Made by a program: the position numbers and the translations under genes. The notes beneath the pieces are model-generated. The model had not been told where the DNA came from and searched no databases. It saw only the letters and a program-made list of their open reading frames with translations. From CANHBY01 sp046342195 (GTDB taxonomy: Bacteria > Pseudomonadota > Gammaproteobacteria > Burkholderiales > Burkholderiaceae_C), in NCBI GenBank assembly GCA_046342195.1, contig JBKDQE010000070.1, positions 1 through 53,373 of the forward strand: a DNA stretch of 53,373 nucleotides, written 5' to 3'. This document shows, piece by piece, positions 15,887 to 24,834 of the stretch (positions are counted from its first letter, which is position 1; the number at the start of each line of letters is the position of its first letter).

Positions 15887-17008
15887 ATGCCCCGGCCTAT
15901 TCAAGTTCTCATCCACACCGATGCCCTGGCCCATAACCTGGCCCGCGCCCGTCAGGCCGCCCCGGATGCTCAATGTTGGGCGGTTGTCAAAGCCAATGCG
16001 TATGGGCATGGCATTGAAAACGCTTACATCGGCCTGCAAGGCGCCGACGGCTTTGCCCTGCTGGACCTGCAAGAGGCGCAGCGTCTCCGGTCGCTCGGAT
16101 GGCGAGGCCCGATTTTGCTGCTTGAAGGCTGTTTTGAGCCGCGCGACCTTGAAGTATGCTCGCGCCTGAATTTATGGCATGTGGTGCACCGCGAGGACCA
16201 AATCGACTGGTTGGCCGCGCATAAAACCACCTGGCCTCACCATGTATTCTTGAAAATGAACAGCGGTATGAACCGCTTGGGTTTTCGACCGGCAGCGTTT
16301 CGATCGGCCTGGCTGCGACTTTCTGGTTTGACCCAGGTGGACCAAATCACCCTCATGACCCATTTCGCAGAGGCCGATGTGCCAGGTTCTGAGCAAGCTT
16401 CACACCCCAGCTCGGTGGCTTCACAGCGGGCCATCTTTGAAAGCATGGCCTCTGATCTCTCCGGCGAACGTTCCTGTTGCAATAGCGGGGCCATGCTGCG
16501 ATTCGGCGCAGACCCCGTTGTGCGAGGCGACTGGGTTCGCCCCGGCATCATGCTGTATGGGTCATCCCCCGATCACCCCCACCACACCGCCACTGACTGG
16601 GGTCTCCAACCGGCGCAAACCCTGCGCAGTCAATTGATCGCCATCCAGGATCTTCATCCGGGTGATCGAGTGGGCTATGGCGGCAGCTTCAGGGCTGATC
16701 AGGCCATGCGCATCGGGGTGGTGGCTTGTGGTTATGCCGACGGCTACCCCCGTAGCGCTCCCACCGGAACGCCAGTTCTGGTGGCTGGGCAACGCACACG
16801 CACCGTGGGTCGGGTTTCAATGGATATGCTGACCGTTGACATTACCAGCCTTCCACAAGCTCGTGTCGGCAGCGACGTGACTCTGTGGGGTCAGGGGCCT
16901 GGCGCAAGCTGCCTGATCATGGATGACGTGGCCCATGCCGCCGGAACCGTGGCTTATGAATTGATGTGTGCCGTGGCCCCCCGGGTGCCGGTTCAGATTC
17001 AGGATTGA
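15887..17008 (+). CDS. alr: Alanine racemase
   Basis: A PLP enzyme that makes D-alanine for peptidoglycan. The 373-residue sequence carries the PLP-lysine motif AVVKANAYGHG (about residue 37), KMNSGMNRLGF, the catalytic tyrosine region RVGYGGSF, CGYADGYPRS, VGRVSMDM and the VAYELMCA end. ATG 15887 fits the family; a TTG at 15875 would add four residues. The arrangement does not tell whether it is the biosynthetic Alr or catabolic DadX type; no dadA is nearby. Confidence 0.95.
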   Translation: MPRPIQVLIHTDALAHNLARARQAAPDAQCWAVVKANAYGHGIENAYIGLQGADGFALLDLQEAQRLRSLGWRGPILLLEGCFEPRDLEVCSRLNLWHVVHREDQIDWLAAHKTTWPHHVFLKMNSGMNRLGFRPAAFRSAWLRLSGLTQVDQITLMTHFAEADVPGSEQASHPSSVASQRAIFESMASDLSGERSCCNSGAMLRFGADPVVRGDWVRPGIMLYGSSPDHPHHTATDWGLQPAQTLRSQLIAIQDLHPGDRVGYGGSFRADQAMRIGVVACGYADGYPRSAPTGTPVLVAGQRTRTVGRVSMDMLTVDITSLPQARVGSDVTLWGQGPGASCLIMDDVAHAAGTVAYELMCAVAPRVPVQIQD

Positions 17009-17012
17009 CTTT

Positions 17013-18380
17013 TTAAAGCAAACCAGCCTTCTTGACGGCATGGTAGCGGTTGACCAAAGCGGCCGGCAGTTGCCGGGCCTCGACATCCATCGATAAAGCA
17101 TCGGCTCCGGTGAGGCGTTGGAAAGCCTGCTGGCGGCGCTCGTTGAACCAATGGGCTGTGGCCACATCGTAGACATCACTGGCAAGGCGCAGGGGCTTGT
17201 GAGTGGTCTCTCGAAGTACTTTCTCACGCAGGCTGGCCAGAATAACCAGGTGCCTGGAACGCAAAAGTTCGAGGGCGGCTTTGAGCTCAGAGGAGTCTTC
17301 ATCCCGGAAATTTGTCAAAATGATCACCAGGGAACGCTTGCGTTGCAAGCGTTGAACTTCCTGGGATGCAAACAAGTAATCAGAGTATGTCGGGCCGGGT
17401 TCAAGGTCGTGCAGCCGGGCCATCAGTTGATTCAGGGTGGCTGCCCCTTTTCGTGGGGAAAAATGGCGCTGGCCCCCTGGAGGTGTGCCAAAAGTGAAGG
17501 CACCGACCTCGTCGCCCTCCTTCAGGGCCACATAGCTTAGTAACATCAGTGCGTTCAGTGCTTGATCAAAGTGGCTTCCCTCTGCGGCATAAGAATTTTC
17601 ATCAGATCGCATGCGCCGTCCGCAGTCAAGCATAAAAAACACGCATTGGTCACGATCATCCTGAAACTCCCGCACGATCGGGCGTTGATGCTTGAGGCTT
17701 GCGCGCCAGTCCATGTGACGAACAGGGTGGCCCGGTTTGTAGTCACTGAGTTGCTTGAAATCAGTGCCCATGCCGCGCTGCGTATAGGCCTTGATTCCCA
17801 TGCTGGACAAACGGCGGTCACCGGCAAGCCAGGCGTATCGGGCCACAGCTGCAAAATTGGGAAACACACTCAGGCTTTGGGCTTCACCCCACCCATGATG
17901 ACTTTCAAAGCTGCCCAGCGGGCCTTGGATGCGAAGCTCTACCGGGTTGAAAATCACAAGCCCGCGCCTTCGGGGGGTGATGGTGTATTGCACCGTGACC
18001 CGAGACCAGGCCGTGACCTGAACACGCCGGGGCAGGCCGTGAAAGTCAATAGTTGAATCGGGCTGATCAAAGAGTGTCAGATCATAAGCATAGGCGCTGG
18101 CATTGATGACCGTCAGGGACAACACTTTCGGCACGCCGATCGCCAAGGCGTGAGGCAAGGGCCTTTCGAGTTGCAGTGTGGCCCCCCTGTGACGAGCCAT
18201 CAGGAGATCAGCCGCCACCCATGCCCCCATGATGCCGCAGGCGGCTGAAGCATAAGCTACCAGATCATCCAGCGGCCAACCCGCCAAGCGGGCCACTGCG
18301 CCCATACCTGCCACCGTCGCAATGTTCATGACGAGCGCCCGCGACGGCAGACGGTAACGGGCCGAGGCGATCAAGCTCAT
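17013..18380 (-). CDS. DUF58 domain protein
   Basis: The 455-residue protein has two N-terminal membrane segments (about 20-65), a beta-rich stretch, and the DUF58 core with YKPGHPVRHMDWRASLK and RPIVREFQDD, followed by a von Willebrand A-like region (FFMLDCGRRM, LVIILTNFRDED). DUF58 proteins work with MoxR ATPases in protein-complex assembly or stress responses at the membrane; the client is unknown. The start overlaps the moxR stop by 4 bp. It is the last gene of the six-gene operon. Confidence 0.92.
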   Translation of the reverse strand: MSLIASARYRLPSRALVMNIATVAGMGAVARLAGWPLDDLVAYASAACGIMGAWVAADLLMARHRGATLQLERPLPHALAIGVPKVLSLTVINASAYAYDLTLFDQPDSTIDFHGLPRRVQVTAWSRVTVQYTITPRRRGLVIFNPVELRIQGPLGSFESHHGWGEAQSLSVFPNFAAVARYAWLAGDRRLSSMGIKAYTQRGMGTDFKQLSDYKPGHPVRHMDWRASLKHQRPIVREFQDDRDQCVFFMLDCGRRMRSDENSYAAEGSHFDQALNALMLLSYVALKEGDEVGAFTFGTPPGGQRHFSPRKGAATLNQLMARLHDLEPGPTYSDYLFASQEVQRLQRKRSLVIILTNFRDEDSSELKAALELLRSRHLVILASLREKVLRETTHKPLRLASDVYDVATAHWFNERRQQAFQRLTGADALSMDVEARQLPAALVNRYHAVKKAGLL

Positions 18381-19372
18381 GACAGCCGCGGTGCGTTCAC
18401 TCTGTTGAGGGCTGCCGATAAAATTTCATCGACGCCATGGCCCTCCAGTTGGGCATCGGGAGACAGGATCACCCGATGGCGCAGGGTGGGCAAAACTTGC
18501 GTTTTGATGTCGTCTGGAGTGATGAAATCTCGGCCTTGCATCAGGGCTGCCGCACGCGCCGCACGCACCAAGGCAATGGCACCACGAGGCCCGGCGCCGT
18601 GAGACAGGCCAGGCCATTCACGAGTGGTGCGCACGATACGCACGGCATAGTCAGCCACCTGGGTCTCCACATGAACCAAGGCCGCCATTTTTTGAATTTG
18701 CAGCACCGTTTTTTCGTCGAGTTTGGGGGCCAAAGAACCCAAAGGAAGCTGATCGCCGGTGAGATTCAGGGTGGCCTGCTGAACAATGTCGGCCTCCTCT
18801 GACAGTGAGGGGTAGTGGATCTGGATTTTGAAGAGAAAGCGATCCAGCTGGGCTTCAGGCAGAGGATAGGTGCCTTCTGACTCAATCGGGTTTTGCGTGG
18901 CCATCACCATGAAGGGGCGGGGCAAGGCCAGAGTTTGGCCCTCCAGGGTCACTTGATACTCTTGCATCACCTCCAGCAAGGCGCTTTGGGTTTTGGCAGG
19001 CGCACGGTTGATTTCATCGGCGAGCAAAAGATGCGTAAAAACAGGGCCGCGATGCACACGCAAGCTGCCCAGCCCGGATTCTGTTTTTTGGTTGGCATCA
19101 AGAATAGTGTGGCCGGTGATGTCCGAGGGCATCAGGTCAGGTGTGAATTGAACCCGTGCATAACTCAATGAAAGGCAACGCGCCAATGCCCGGGCCAACA
19201 AGGTTTTGCCCAGCCCGGGGACTCCCTCGATCAGCACATGCCCACAAGCCACCAAAGCCGAAATGGATTGATCAATGGCCTCGCGTTGGCCCACCACCGC
19301 CAGGCTGATCTCGGATCGTAAAGATTGCAGCAACTCGGCCGCGCGGGCCAGATGTTCAGCGGGAATCGGCAT
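18377..19372 (-). CDS. MoxR-family AAA+ ATPase
   Basis: A 331-residue cytosolic ATPase with Walker A GVPGLGKTLLA (about residue 57), Walker B HLLLADEINRAPAKTQ, sensor MATQNPIESEGTYPLPEAQLDRF and an arginine-finger region. MoxR proteins act as chaperone-like remodelers for VWA-domain partners, here most likely the adjacent DUF58 protein. It overlaps the DUF4350 gene by 17 bp upstream and the DUF58 gene by 4 bp downstream. Confidence 0.95.
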   Translation of the reverse strand: MPIPAEHLARAAELLQSLRSEISLAVVGQREAIDQSISALVACGHVLIEGVPGLGKTLLARALARCLSLSYARVQFTPDLMPSDITGHTILDANQKTESGLGSLRVHRGPVFTHLLLADEINRAPAKTQSALLEVMQEYQVTLEGQTLALPRPFMVMATQNPIESEGTYPLPEAQLDRFLFKIQIHYPSLSEEADIVQQATLNLTGDQLPLGSLAPKLDEKTVLQIQKMAALVHVETQVADYAVRIVRTTREWPGLSHGAGPRGAIALVRAARAAALMQGRDFITPDDIKTQVLPTLRHRVILSPDAQLEGHGVDEILSAALNRVNAPRLS

Positions 19373-20642
19373 GCTTGGAGGCTCCGGAAGAAGGGAGGGG
19401 TGCGGGTGTTGGGGCAGGAGCGCCGGGGGACAGTTTGATCAAGCGACGACGGGCCATTTCGAGCAATTGGAGTGCTTCGGGGCCATGCGGGGTTCGGGAA
19501 GGGTCGCGCGGCAAGCACGCCTCTGCCAGCCTGTCGGCGGGCAGGCCGGTCAAGGTGGCGATGGCCTGGGCGCGCGACTCCATTGAGGCATTCTTGTCCA
19601 CCCGAACATAGGCTTTTGCTGCACGCTCAAGCGCTTGCAGCGTGGCACCATGCAGGGCATGCCCCCCATGTCGTTGCAAAAATGCAGCGTTGCCATGAAT
19701 TTGTTCACCCATGGACCGGCGAACAGGCTGCGCCAACGCCATGGGCGGGCCAAAGCGCCGAGCCCCTCGCCACAGACCGCCCACCACCGCCAGGCCAAAC
19801 AACAGCACGACTATCCAGGCCTGCTGCCAAATCCATCTGATAAAACTGGGTCGTTGGGGCGGGTCATGCGCCCACCAAATGTTCTGGCCTGGCCCGGCTT
19901 GAAACAGGGCTGTCGCCATGAGTGCGTGATCAGCTTTCTCGAGGGCGGCATTTGAAAAAATTTCCTGAACAGGCCCCCGACAGTTGCATTCTGAAAATAC
20001 CGTGATGCTTCCCTGACCCCATGGCACACGCACAGCCACCCACTCCTGACCGGATCGCAAGCCCCAGAGCGGCCGCTGGCGGGTTTTTAGCGTGTGTGAA
20101 AAGCTGAGGCAGAAAGTCAAATTTTTCAGGTTGGGGTAATATTGAAACTCACCCCCTTCACTCAAGGTATTACAGCCTTTGAGGCCGATTGACTCCACTT
20201 GGGCCACCACAGGAATCCAGGCCAAGATGAAAGGCTCCGGCCGAACCTGGTTTTTTTTAGAAGGGTTTGAAGCGTTTTGATCTGAACGTGGCAAGCTTTG
20301 AACCCAGCGACTGCTGACCAATAAATGCCCTCCAGAGGCCACCCAACCCTCAAGAGCCCTGCCCTGATTCAAGGCCTGAGCCTGTGAGGGGGCATCAAGG
20401 TAGAAAATGCCCCCCGCCGCAGGGAGAAGTGGTTTTTTCGCTTCCTTGATGGGGTTTATGACAGTGCTGCCCAGGTGTCTGAACAACGTTTGCGTGGCAT
20501 AGAGCGGATTGCGCGCAGCCTCCCCACGCGGTGGCAATTCGATGTCCTTGGTGACGAACTCAAGCCTGCTGTAGGCCCACATGCCCAGCAGCAACAAGGC
20601 CACCGCCATGAAACCCAAACCCCATGTCAAGCGCCTGCTCAT
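19356..20642 (-). CDS. DUF4350 domain membrane protein
   Basis: The 428-residue protein has an N-terminal membrane segment (about 9-27), a large extracytoplasmic domain with the DUF4350 elements RNPLYATQTLFRHLG and EGWVASGGHLLVSSRW, a second membrane segment near 285-300 (IVVLLFGLAVVGGLW) and a cytosolic tail with FLQRHGGHALHGATLQALE. DUF4350 is a regular member of MoxR/DUF58 clusters; its biochemical role is unknown. Start and stop overlap the neighbours (4 and 17 bp). Confidence 0.88.
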   Translation of the reverse strand: MSRRLTWGLGFMAVALLLLGMWAYSRLEFVTKDIELPPRGEAARNPLYATQTLFRHLGSTVINPIKEAKKPLLPAAGGIFYLDAPSQAQALNQGRALEGWVASGGHLLVSSRWVQSLPRSDQNASNPSKKNQVRPEPFILAWIPVVAQVESIGLKGCNTLSEGGEFQYYPNLKNLTFCLSFSHTLKTRQRPLWGLRSGQEWVAVRVPWGQGSITVFSECNCRGPVQEIFSNAALEKADHALMATALFQAGPGQNIWWAHDPPQRPSFIRWIWQQAWIVVLLFGLAVVGGLWRGARRFGPPMALAQPVRRSMGEQIHGNAAFLQRHGGHALHGATLQALERAAKAYVRVDKNASMESRAQAIATLTGLPADRLAEACLPRDPSRTPHGPEALQLLEMARRRLIKLSPGAPAPTPAPLPSSGASKHADSR

Positions 20643-21346
20643 GACACACCCTCAATCATCCGGCCCGCCTTGAGTACGGTATCCAGCCCCTCACAGAGTT
20701 GCTGCACAAGGGCTCTGTCGGCCTGTTGATGGCCGTACATTGTGGTGAGCCAGGCCGGGATCAATGTTTCAACGTACGTGTATTGAGCCAAGGGAAGAAA
20801 CTGGCGCGCCAGACTCAAACACTCGCCCTCGGTGCTGGAGGCTTTGATGGGAACCGCATGTTCGTGCAGCAAACGTGAAATCATGGCACGGTAAAGCAAG
20901 GACAAAGCCCCCCGTTGATCCCCTTGCTGCCAAAGGTTCCAGGCCACTTGGCCTGGCTGCTCAGGCAGGCTCTGGGGGCGAATGTCGAGGTTGCCCACCT
21001 CGACAGGCAGATCAGGCAAGCCAGGCAGCTTGCCCCCAACCCCCTTGATTTGAACCCATTTTTGTATGTTCCATAACAGCACAGCAAGCAGCACGGCACC
21101 CAAACCCCATATTAATATTCGGGCCACCTTCGCGATCAGCACGATCCACGCATATTCCTCCGATGATTGGGGCTTTTGACGGTTGTCAAGTGCCTTGAGG
21201 CTGCGCACTGTTTCTCTGGGATGCAAATCAGGGTCGGAGGTCAATTTTTGACGGGCCTCCAGGACTTCCGCGCTAGACGGCGCAGGGGCTTGAGTCCAGG
21301 CCAAGCCAGGCCATGTCAGGAAAAGCATCAGGACAAAGCGAAGCAT
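20639..21346 (-). CDS. DUF4129-like membrane protein
   Basis: A 235-residue protein with a signal peptide (MLRFVLMLFLTWPGLAWTQA), an extracytoplasmic helix region (DPDLHPRETVRSL), one membrane segment (about 85-110) and a cytosolic domain with QGDQRGALSLLYRAMISRLL and GECLSLAR, the usual DUF4129 signature. The frame is open 42 codons further upstream, but ATG 21346 immediately follows the preceding stop (TGACATG) and gives a proper signal peptide. It is a member of the MoxR operon. Confidence 0.85.
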   Translation of the reverse strand: MLRFVLMLFLTWPGLAWTQAPAPSSAEVLEARQKLTSDPDLHPRETVRSLKALDNRQKPQSSEEYAWIVLIAKVARILIWGLGAVLLAVLLWNIQKWVQIKGVGGKLPGLPDLPVEVGNLDIRPQSLPEQPGQVAWNLWQQGDQRGALSLLYRAMISRLLHEHAVPIKASSTEGECLSLARQFLPLAQYTYVETLIPAWLTTMYGHQQADRALVQQLCEGLDTVLKAGRMIEGVS

Positions 21347-21347
21347 G

Positions 21348-22106
21348 TCAGCCGAACGCACGCCGGAGATCCTGCTCAATGTCCCAGCCCTCCAGCTGGA
21401 TGCGTCGGTTAAGGTACAGGCCAAAGCCCGCCCCCACAAAAAAGGGCTCGAGAAAACCCACCACACAGGCATAAGCCAGATTCAAAAGCACCACCAGCCA
21501 GGCCGACTCTAATAAGCCGGCCTCGATGGATGAACCTTGCTGGAGCATTCCATCGAAAACATCCGGCAAAATCGACCAAGGCAAGAAAACCCAGGGCAAG
21601 ATCAAGATGGCGCAAAACAGCACTTTTTCCATCCCACCAAAATGCAGTTGCAAGAAATAGCCACCTCCTTGCTGGCCAGAGAGCAGCGCCGACCGACGCA
21701 GCCGCAAAGCCTGGCCTTGCTGCCCTTCGAGCTGTTCAATCGGAAGGGTGAAGGATCGGCGCCAAGACAATCGTCCAAGAGTCAAAGTGCGCCACACAGA
21801 GGCCCACCAAACGGTGCGCTGCGCCTGCCACAAATCACGAAAGCGTGTTGGCTGCCCAAACAAGGCGCGAGACAACACAAACAAGAGGCTGCGGTCGAGC
21901 CAAGGCTTGAGCCAAAAAAGCAGAAACATCGGCAAGAAAGGTGATACAACTGCCATGTTCATGCATACAACAACCAGCACAAGGTAAAGTGGCCCCACCG
22001 TGCGCACCATCGAAGCCGCGCAATGCTGAACCAGGCGCACCCCCAGATCGGCCGCTTCCCCGGGAGGCCGGGGACGAAGCTCGACAGCCAGATCATTCGC
22101 CAGCAT
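21348..22106 (-). CDS. Polytopic membrane protein of the MoxR operon
   Basis: A 252-residue protein not assigned to a named family by eye. It has about four membrane segments: YLVLVVVCMNMAVVSPFL, a following LFWLKPWLDRSLLFVLS stretch, VLFCAILILPWVFLPW and LVVLLNLAYACVVGFLEPF. Between them lie an Arg/Trp-rich loop (RDLWQAQRTVWWASVWR) and a Gln-rich one. The position between the SpoIIM-like and DUF4129 genes, with 14-bp overlap upstream, indicates work in the same membrane complex. Confidence 0.8.
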   Translation of the reverse strand: MLANDLAVELRPRPPGEAADLGVRLVQHCAASMVRTVGPLYLVLVVVCMNMAVVSPFLPMFLLFWLKPWLDRSLLFVLSRALFGQPTRFRDLWQAQRTVWWASVWRTLTLGRLSWRRSFTLPIEQLEGQQGQALRLRRSALLSGQQGGGYFLQLHFGGMEKVLFCAILILPWVFLPWSILPDVFDGMLQQGSSIEAGLLESAWLVVLLNLAYACVVGFLEPFFVGAGFGLYLNRRIQLEGWDIEQDLRRAFG

Positions 22107-23112
22107 GAGGGCCTTTCGGTGAACCGGCAGCGGCGCGCCCCTGAAAAATCAAATAGCTCAAGACCAAGATCCAGCCAAGCCCTCCTGCACCATACTTGAA
22201 CCAAGGAGCAATCCATCGGGAAGATGACCAGAATGCCTCTAAAAATGCAGCGATCACAAGCATGCCAAAAACCCCATACATGAGCACCACGGCTCCCGAG
22301 GCATGATGCTTGAGGGCCTCCAGACGGGTTCGACGACCGGGCGCCACCACGGCATGGCCAAGACGCAGCCCAGCAGCGCCTGCCAACACAATCGCTGTGA
22401 GCTCGACAGAAGCATGGGTGACAACGAAGGAATAAAAATTTTCCGCATGGCCTTGACTTGTGAGAAACCCCGCTACCACCCCGATATGCAGGCCGTTGTA
22501 AAGCACGAGCAGCAAGCTGCCCACCCCGGCAAACAAGCCACTGGCAAAACACTGAAAGCCAAGTCCAATATTGTGTTTGATGTAATAACCGAGCATTTGC
22601 CAATCATCCTCTGCCTGGCGGGGCTGGCCGATTTTGCGGGCTGCTTCGCTATACATGCGTTCATACTGATCGCGATCTTCGACCTTCATGAAGTGCAACA
22701 CAAAATCCGGGTCAAAATAAGCCGCCACCCCGGCAAGCAACATGGGTAGCACAAACACCAAAGTGGCAATCCACACATACCCGCGATGAGCACGCACTGC
22801 CACCGGAAAATCATATAAAACCAGCTGACGCAAAGCGTCCATCCCGAAACCACGATGTCGGTAAATGATCTGATGCGCGCGGTGAGTCAGGGCCTGTAAA
22901 CGGGTGATAATAAAAGGAGGATAGGTTCGTGATGATGCCAAGGCCAAATGCTCACAACTCAGGCGGTAAAGCTCACTCAGCCGGGCCCCTTGATCAAAAC
23001 GCGTTCGAGACCACTTCAGGCCCAACCTGGGTGCCTTCTCGATTTCATCCAGAAGCCCTTCCAGTTCATCCCAGCTTGCCGCATACCTCGCTTGAAAATT
23101 CAGGGGAGTCAT
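22093..23112 (-). CDS. SpoIIM-like (DUF95) membrane protein
   Basis: The 339-residue protein has a cytosolic N-terminal helical part (WDELEGLLDEIE, LSELYRLSCEHLALA) and a C-terminal membrane domain with several segments, including GYYIKHNIGLGFQCFASGLF and FYSFVVTHASVELTAIVLAGAAGL, which match the stage II sporulation protein M family. Outside spore-formers this family is found with MoxR/DUF58 genes and has nothing to do with sporulation. It is the first gene of the operon; the RDD-family gene often found in this position in other bacteria is absent. Confidence 0.9.
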   Translation of the reverse strand: MTPLNFQARYAASWDELEGLLDEIEKAPRLGLKWSRTRFDQGARLSELYRLSCEHLALASSRTYPPFIITRLQALTHRAHQIIYRHRGFGMDALRQLVLYDFPVAVRAHRGYVWIATLVFVLPMLLAGVAAYFDPDFVLHFMKVEDRDQYERMYSEAARKIGQPRQAEDDWQMLGYYIKHNIGLGFQCFASGLFAGVGSLLLVLYNGLHIGVVAGFLTSQGHAENFYSFVVTHASVELTAIVLAGAAGLRLGHAVVAPGRRTRLEALKHHASGAVVLMYGVFGMLVIAAFLEAFWSSSRWIAPWFKYGAGGLGWILVLSYLIFQGRAAAGSPKGPHAGE

Positions 23113-23267
23113 GTCTGTTGATGATGAGCTTATCGAAAGCAGAATATTGTTTCGAGAAAAAACCTGAGGTGGGGCATCACTGGATTATTGCAAACGAATT
23201 GACCCACTCCTCGGGCTACTACATCGTCCCAGAAAAATTTCCTCATCTTCTCTGCCTGAGAGATAAT

Positions 23268-23401
23268 TAGGACTGACGCAAAACAGCCACTTCATTCCGC
23301 ATTGCGAAAAATCTTGCCATTCCTCAAAAGCAAAAATTACGTAAGTCGTTGATTTACATAGAACTTAATAATACTTAAAAGTTTCTTTTGCGTAAGTCCT
23401 A
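23268..23401. mobile_element. 134-bp AT-rich MITE with 16-bp inverted ends
   Basis: TAGGACTGACGCAAAA (23268-23283) faces TTTTGCGTAAGTCCTA (23386-23401), 15 of 16 complementary. The interior is AT-rich and holds a further ACGTAAGTC copy. The outermost TA on both sides may be the target duplication, as in IS630/Tc1-type elements, or part of an IS5-type end. It fills most of the 312-bp gap between the SpoIIM-like gene start and the tilS stop. Solo ends of the same type are at 30596 and 37840. Confidence 0.8.
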
Positions 23402-23424
23402 TTCAGAAAGAATGGCTTTATTTT

Positions 23425-24834
23425 TTACGTTTTGATGGAGCGCGGAGTGCCGGGCTCCCATTGCAAACCCACCTGAAGAGCGCCAGCAGGCGCCACGAAG
23501 CGTGCATCCAGGCCCAGTCCTGGCACGAACAGCAAGAGCTCGCCTTGGTATATCAAAGGGGCCTGACGCTGCCATGGAGGAAGTGCGGCTTCCTGGAAAT
23601 GTTTTTTCAAACTGCGAGGGGGGCGGCCCATTTGGCTTTGAAAGCGCTCTCCTCCTTGTCGAGCACAAAGTATCAGCTGCATGCCTGGCGCCCAGGCAAG
23701 CCCCCCCGACTCGACGAGAAACACCCTCAAACGCCCCCCCCAAGAGGGAACGGGGAATTCACCAGGCTCAGTGACCACGAGCGAGCAAGCTGGCGGAGGC
23801 CAAGGCTGGCCTGCGGGCTGTGCAGGCTCCAGCATGAGCTGGCCACGGTAACGTCGCACAAGGTGCTGATCCAGCCGCCATTGCGCGGGGCCGACGAGCG
23901 GGTCAAGCAACTCCTGCAACAATCGCTCAAGCCCAGGTCGGGTTACACGCAGGCCAGGTTCACGAGCCAGCCAAGCCTGCAAAGCGTTCGCCCGTCGATG
24001 TGCCGCCAGTGCGGCCCAGGCGGCCAAAAGCAAAGGCCCCTTGGGTGCCACGTGATGCAAATCGATCTCGGCCAGATCCTTCAGGCCAGCTTGGGCCTCT
24101 TGAGCCCGTTGCGCCGCCTGAACCAAGGCAGCCTCAGCCCCCGGGAAGGCTTGAATCCAGGCTGGCCAGACTGAAAGGCGCAAACGATTCCGGGCGAAAC
24201 GCGGGTTGAGGTTGCTGTCGTCATCGACGAAGCTCAGCCCGTGAGCACGCACATAAGCCTCCAGGCAAGCTCGGGGCTGGTTCAGCCAGGGCCTGAGCCA
24301 GACACACCCTGCTGCATCCTGGTGGCGTGCTCGCATGGCCGAGAGGCCGGCTGGCCCTGCCCCGCGCAGGGCTTGAAGAAGGAATGTTTCCGCCTGATCC
24401 TGGCGGTGATGCGCCATGAGAACCCAATGGCAACCCTCTTGCTGGGCCATGAGCGCCAAGGCGCGGTAGCGCTGCACACGGGCCCAGGCCTCGATGCTTT
24501 CGCCCGGAGAAGGGCGATCTATAAGGCGAACATAGCGCAGAGCCAAGGATGGCCCCGTTCGGGACCAGGCTTCACATTGGGCCTGGCAGTGATCCAGCCA
24601 ATGATCAGCAAGAAGACTCAAGCCGTGGTGAACATGCAAGGCCAGTATCCGAAAGGGGCCAAGGCCAACCGTACCCTGACAAGCAGATAAGCGCCAGAGC
24701 GCATGCAAAAGAGCGGTGGAATCGCGGCCACCACTGTAGGCCACGGCCACCACCGGCACAGAAGGGCATGGAAAACGCTCGAATTCAGCGTTCAGTGGTG
24801 TCTGTAAAGCGGCCGTAAGCGTGCAATCGATCAT
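23425..24834 (-). CDS. tilS: tRNA(Ile)-lysidine synthetase
   Basis: TilS converts C34 of tRNA-Ile(CAU) to lysidine so that it reads AUA and is charged with isoleucine. The 469-residue protein has the PP-loop AYSGGRDSTALLHAL (about residue 34), HVHHGL, AHHRQDQAETFLLQALRGAG, and the downstream FVDDDSNLNPRFARNRLR motif, then a variable C-terminal region. ATG 24834 lies inside the end of accA (50-bp overlap); the frame is open much further but not family-like. Its substrate, the intron-split tRNA-Ile, is about 8 kb away. Confidence 0.94.
   Translation of the reverse strand: MIDCTLTAALQTPLNAEFERFPCPSVPVVAVAYSGGRDSTALLHALWRLSACQGTVGLGPFRILALHVHHGLSLLADHWLDHCQAQCEAWSRTGPSLALRYVRLIDRPSPGESIEAWARVQRYRALALMAQQEGCHWVLMAHHRQDQAETFLLQALRGAGPAGLSAMRARHQDAAGCVWLRPWLNQPRACLEAYVRAHGLSFVDDDSNLNPRFARNRLRLSVWPAWIQAFPGAEAALVQAAQRAQEAQAGLKDLAEIDLHHVAPKGPLLLAAWAALAAHRRANALQAWLAREPGLRVTRPGLERLLQELLDPLVGPAQWRLDQHLVRRYRGQLMLEPAQPAGQPWPPPACSLVVTEPGEFPVPSWGGRLRVFLVESGGLAWAPGMQLILCARQGGERFQSQMGRPPRSLKKHFQEAALPPWQRQAPLIYQGELLLFVPGLGLDARFVAPAGALQVGLQWEPGTPRSIKT

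Noticed and set aside
23461..24174. 237-codon frame antisense to tilS
   Set aside because: Shadow of GC-rich coding DNA; TilS is well supported.
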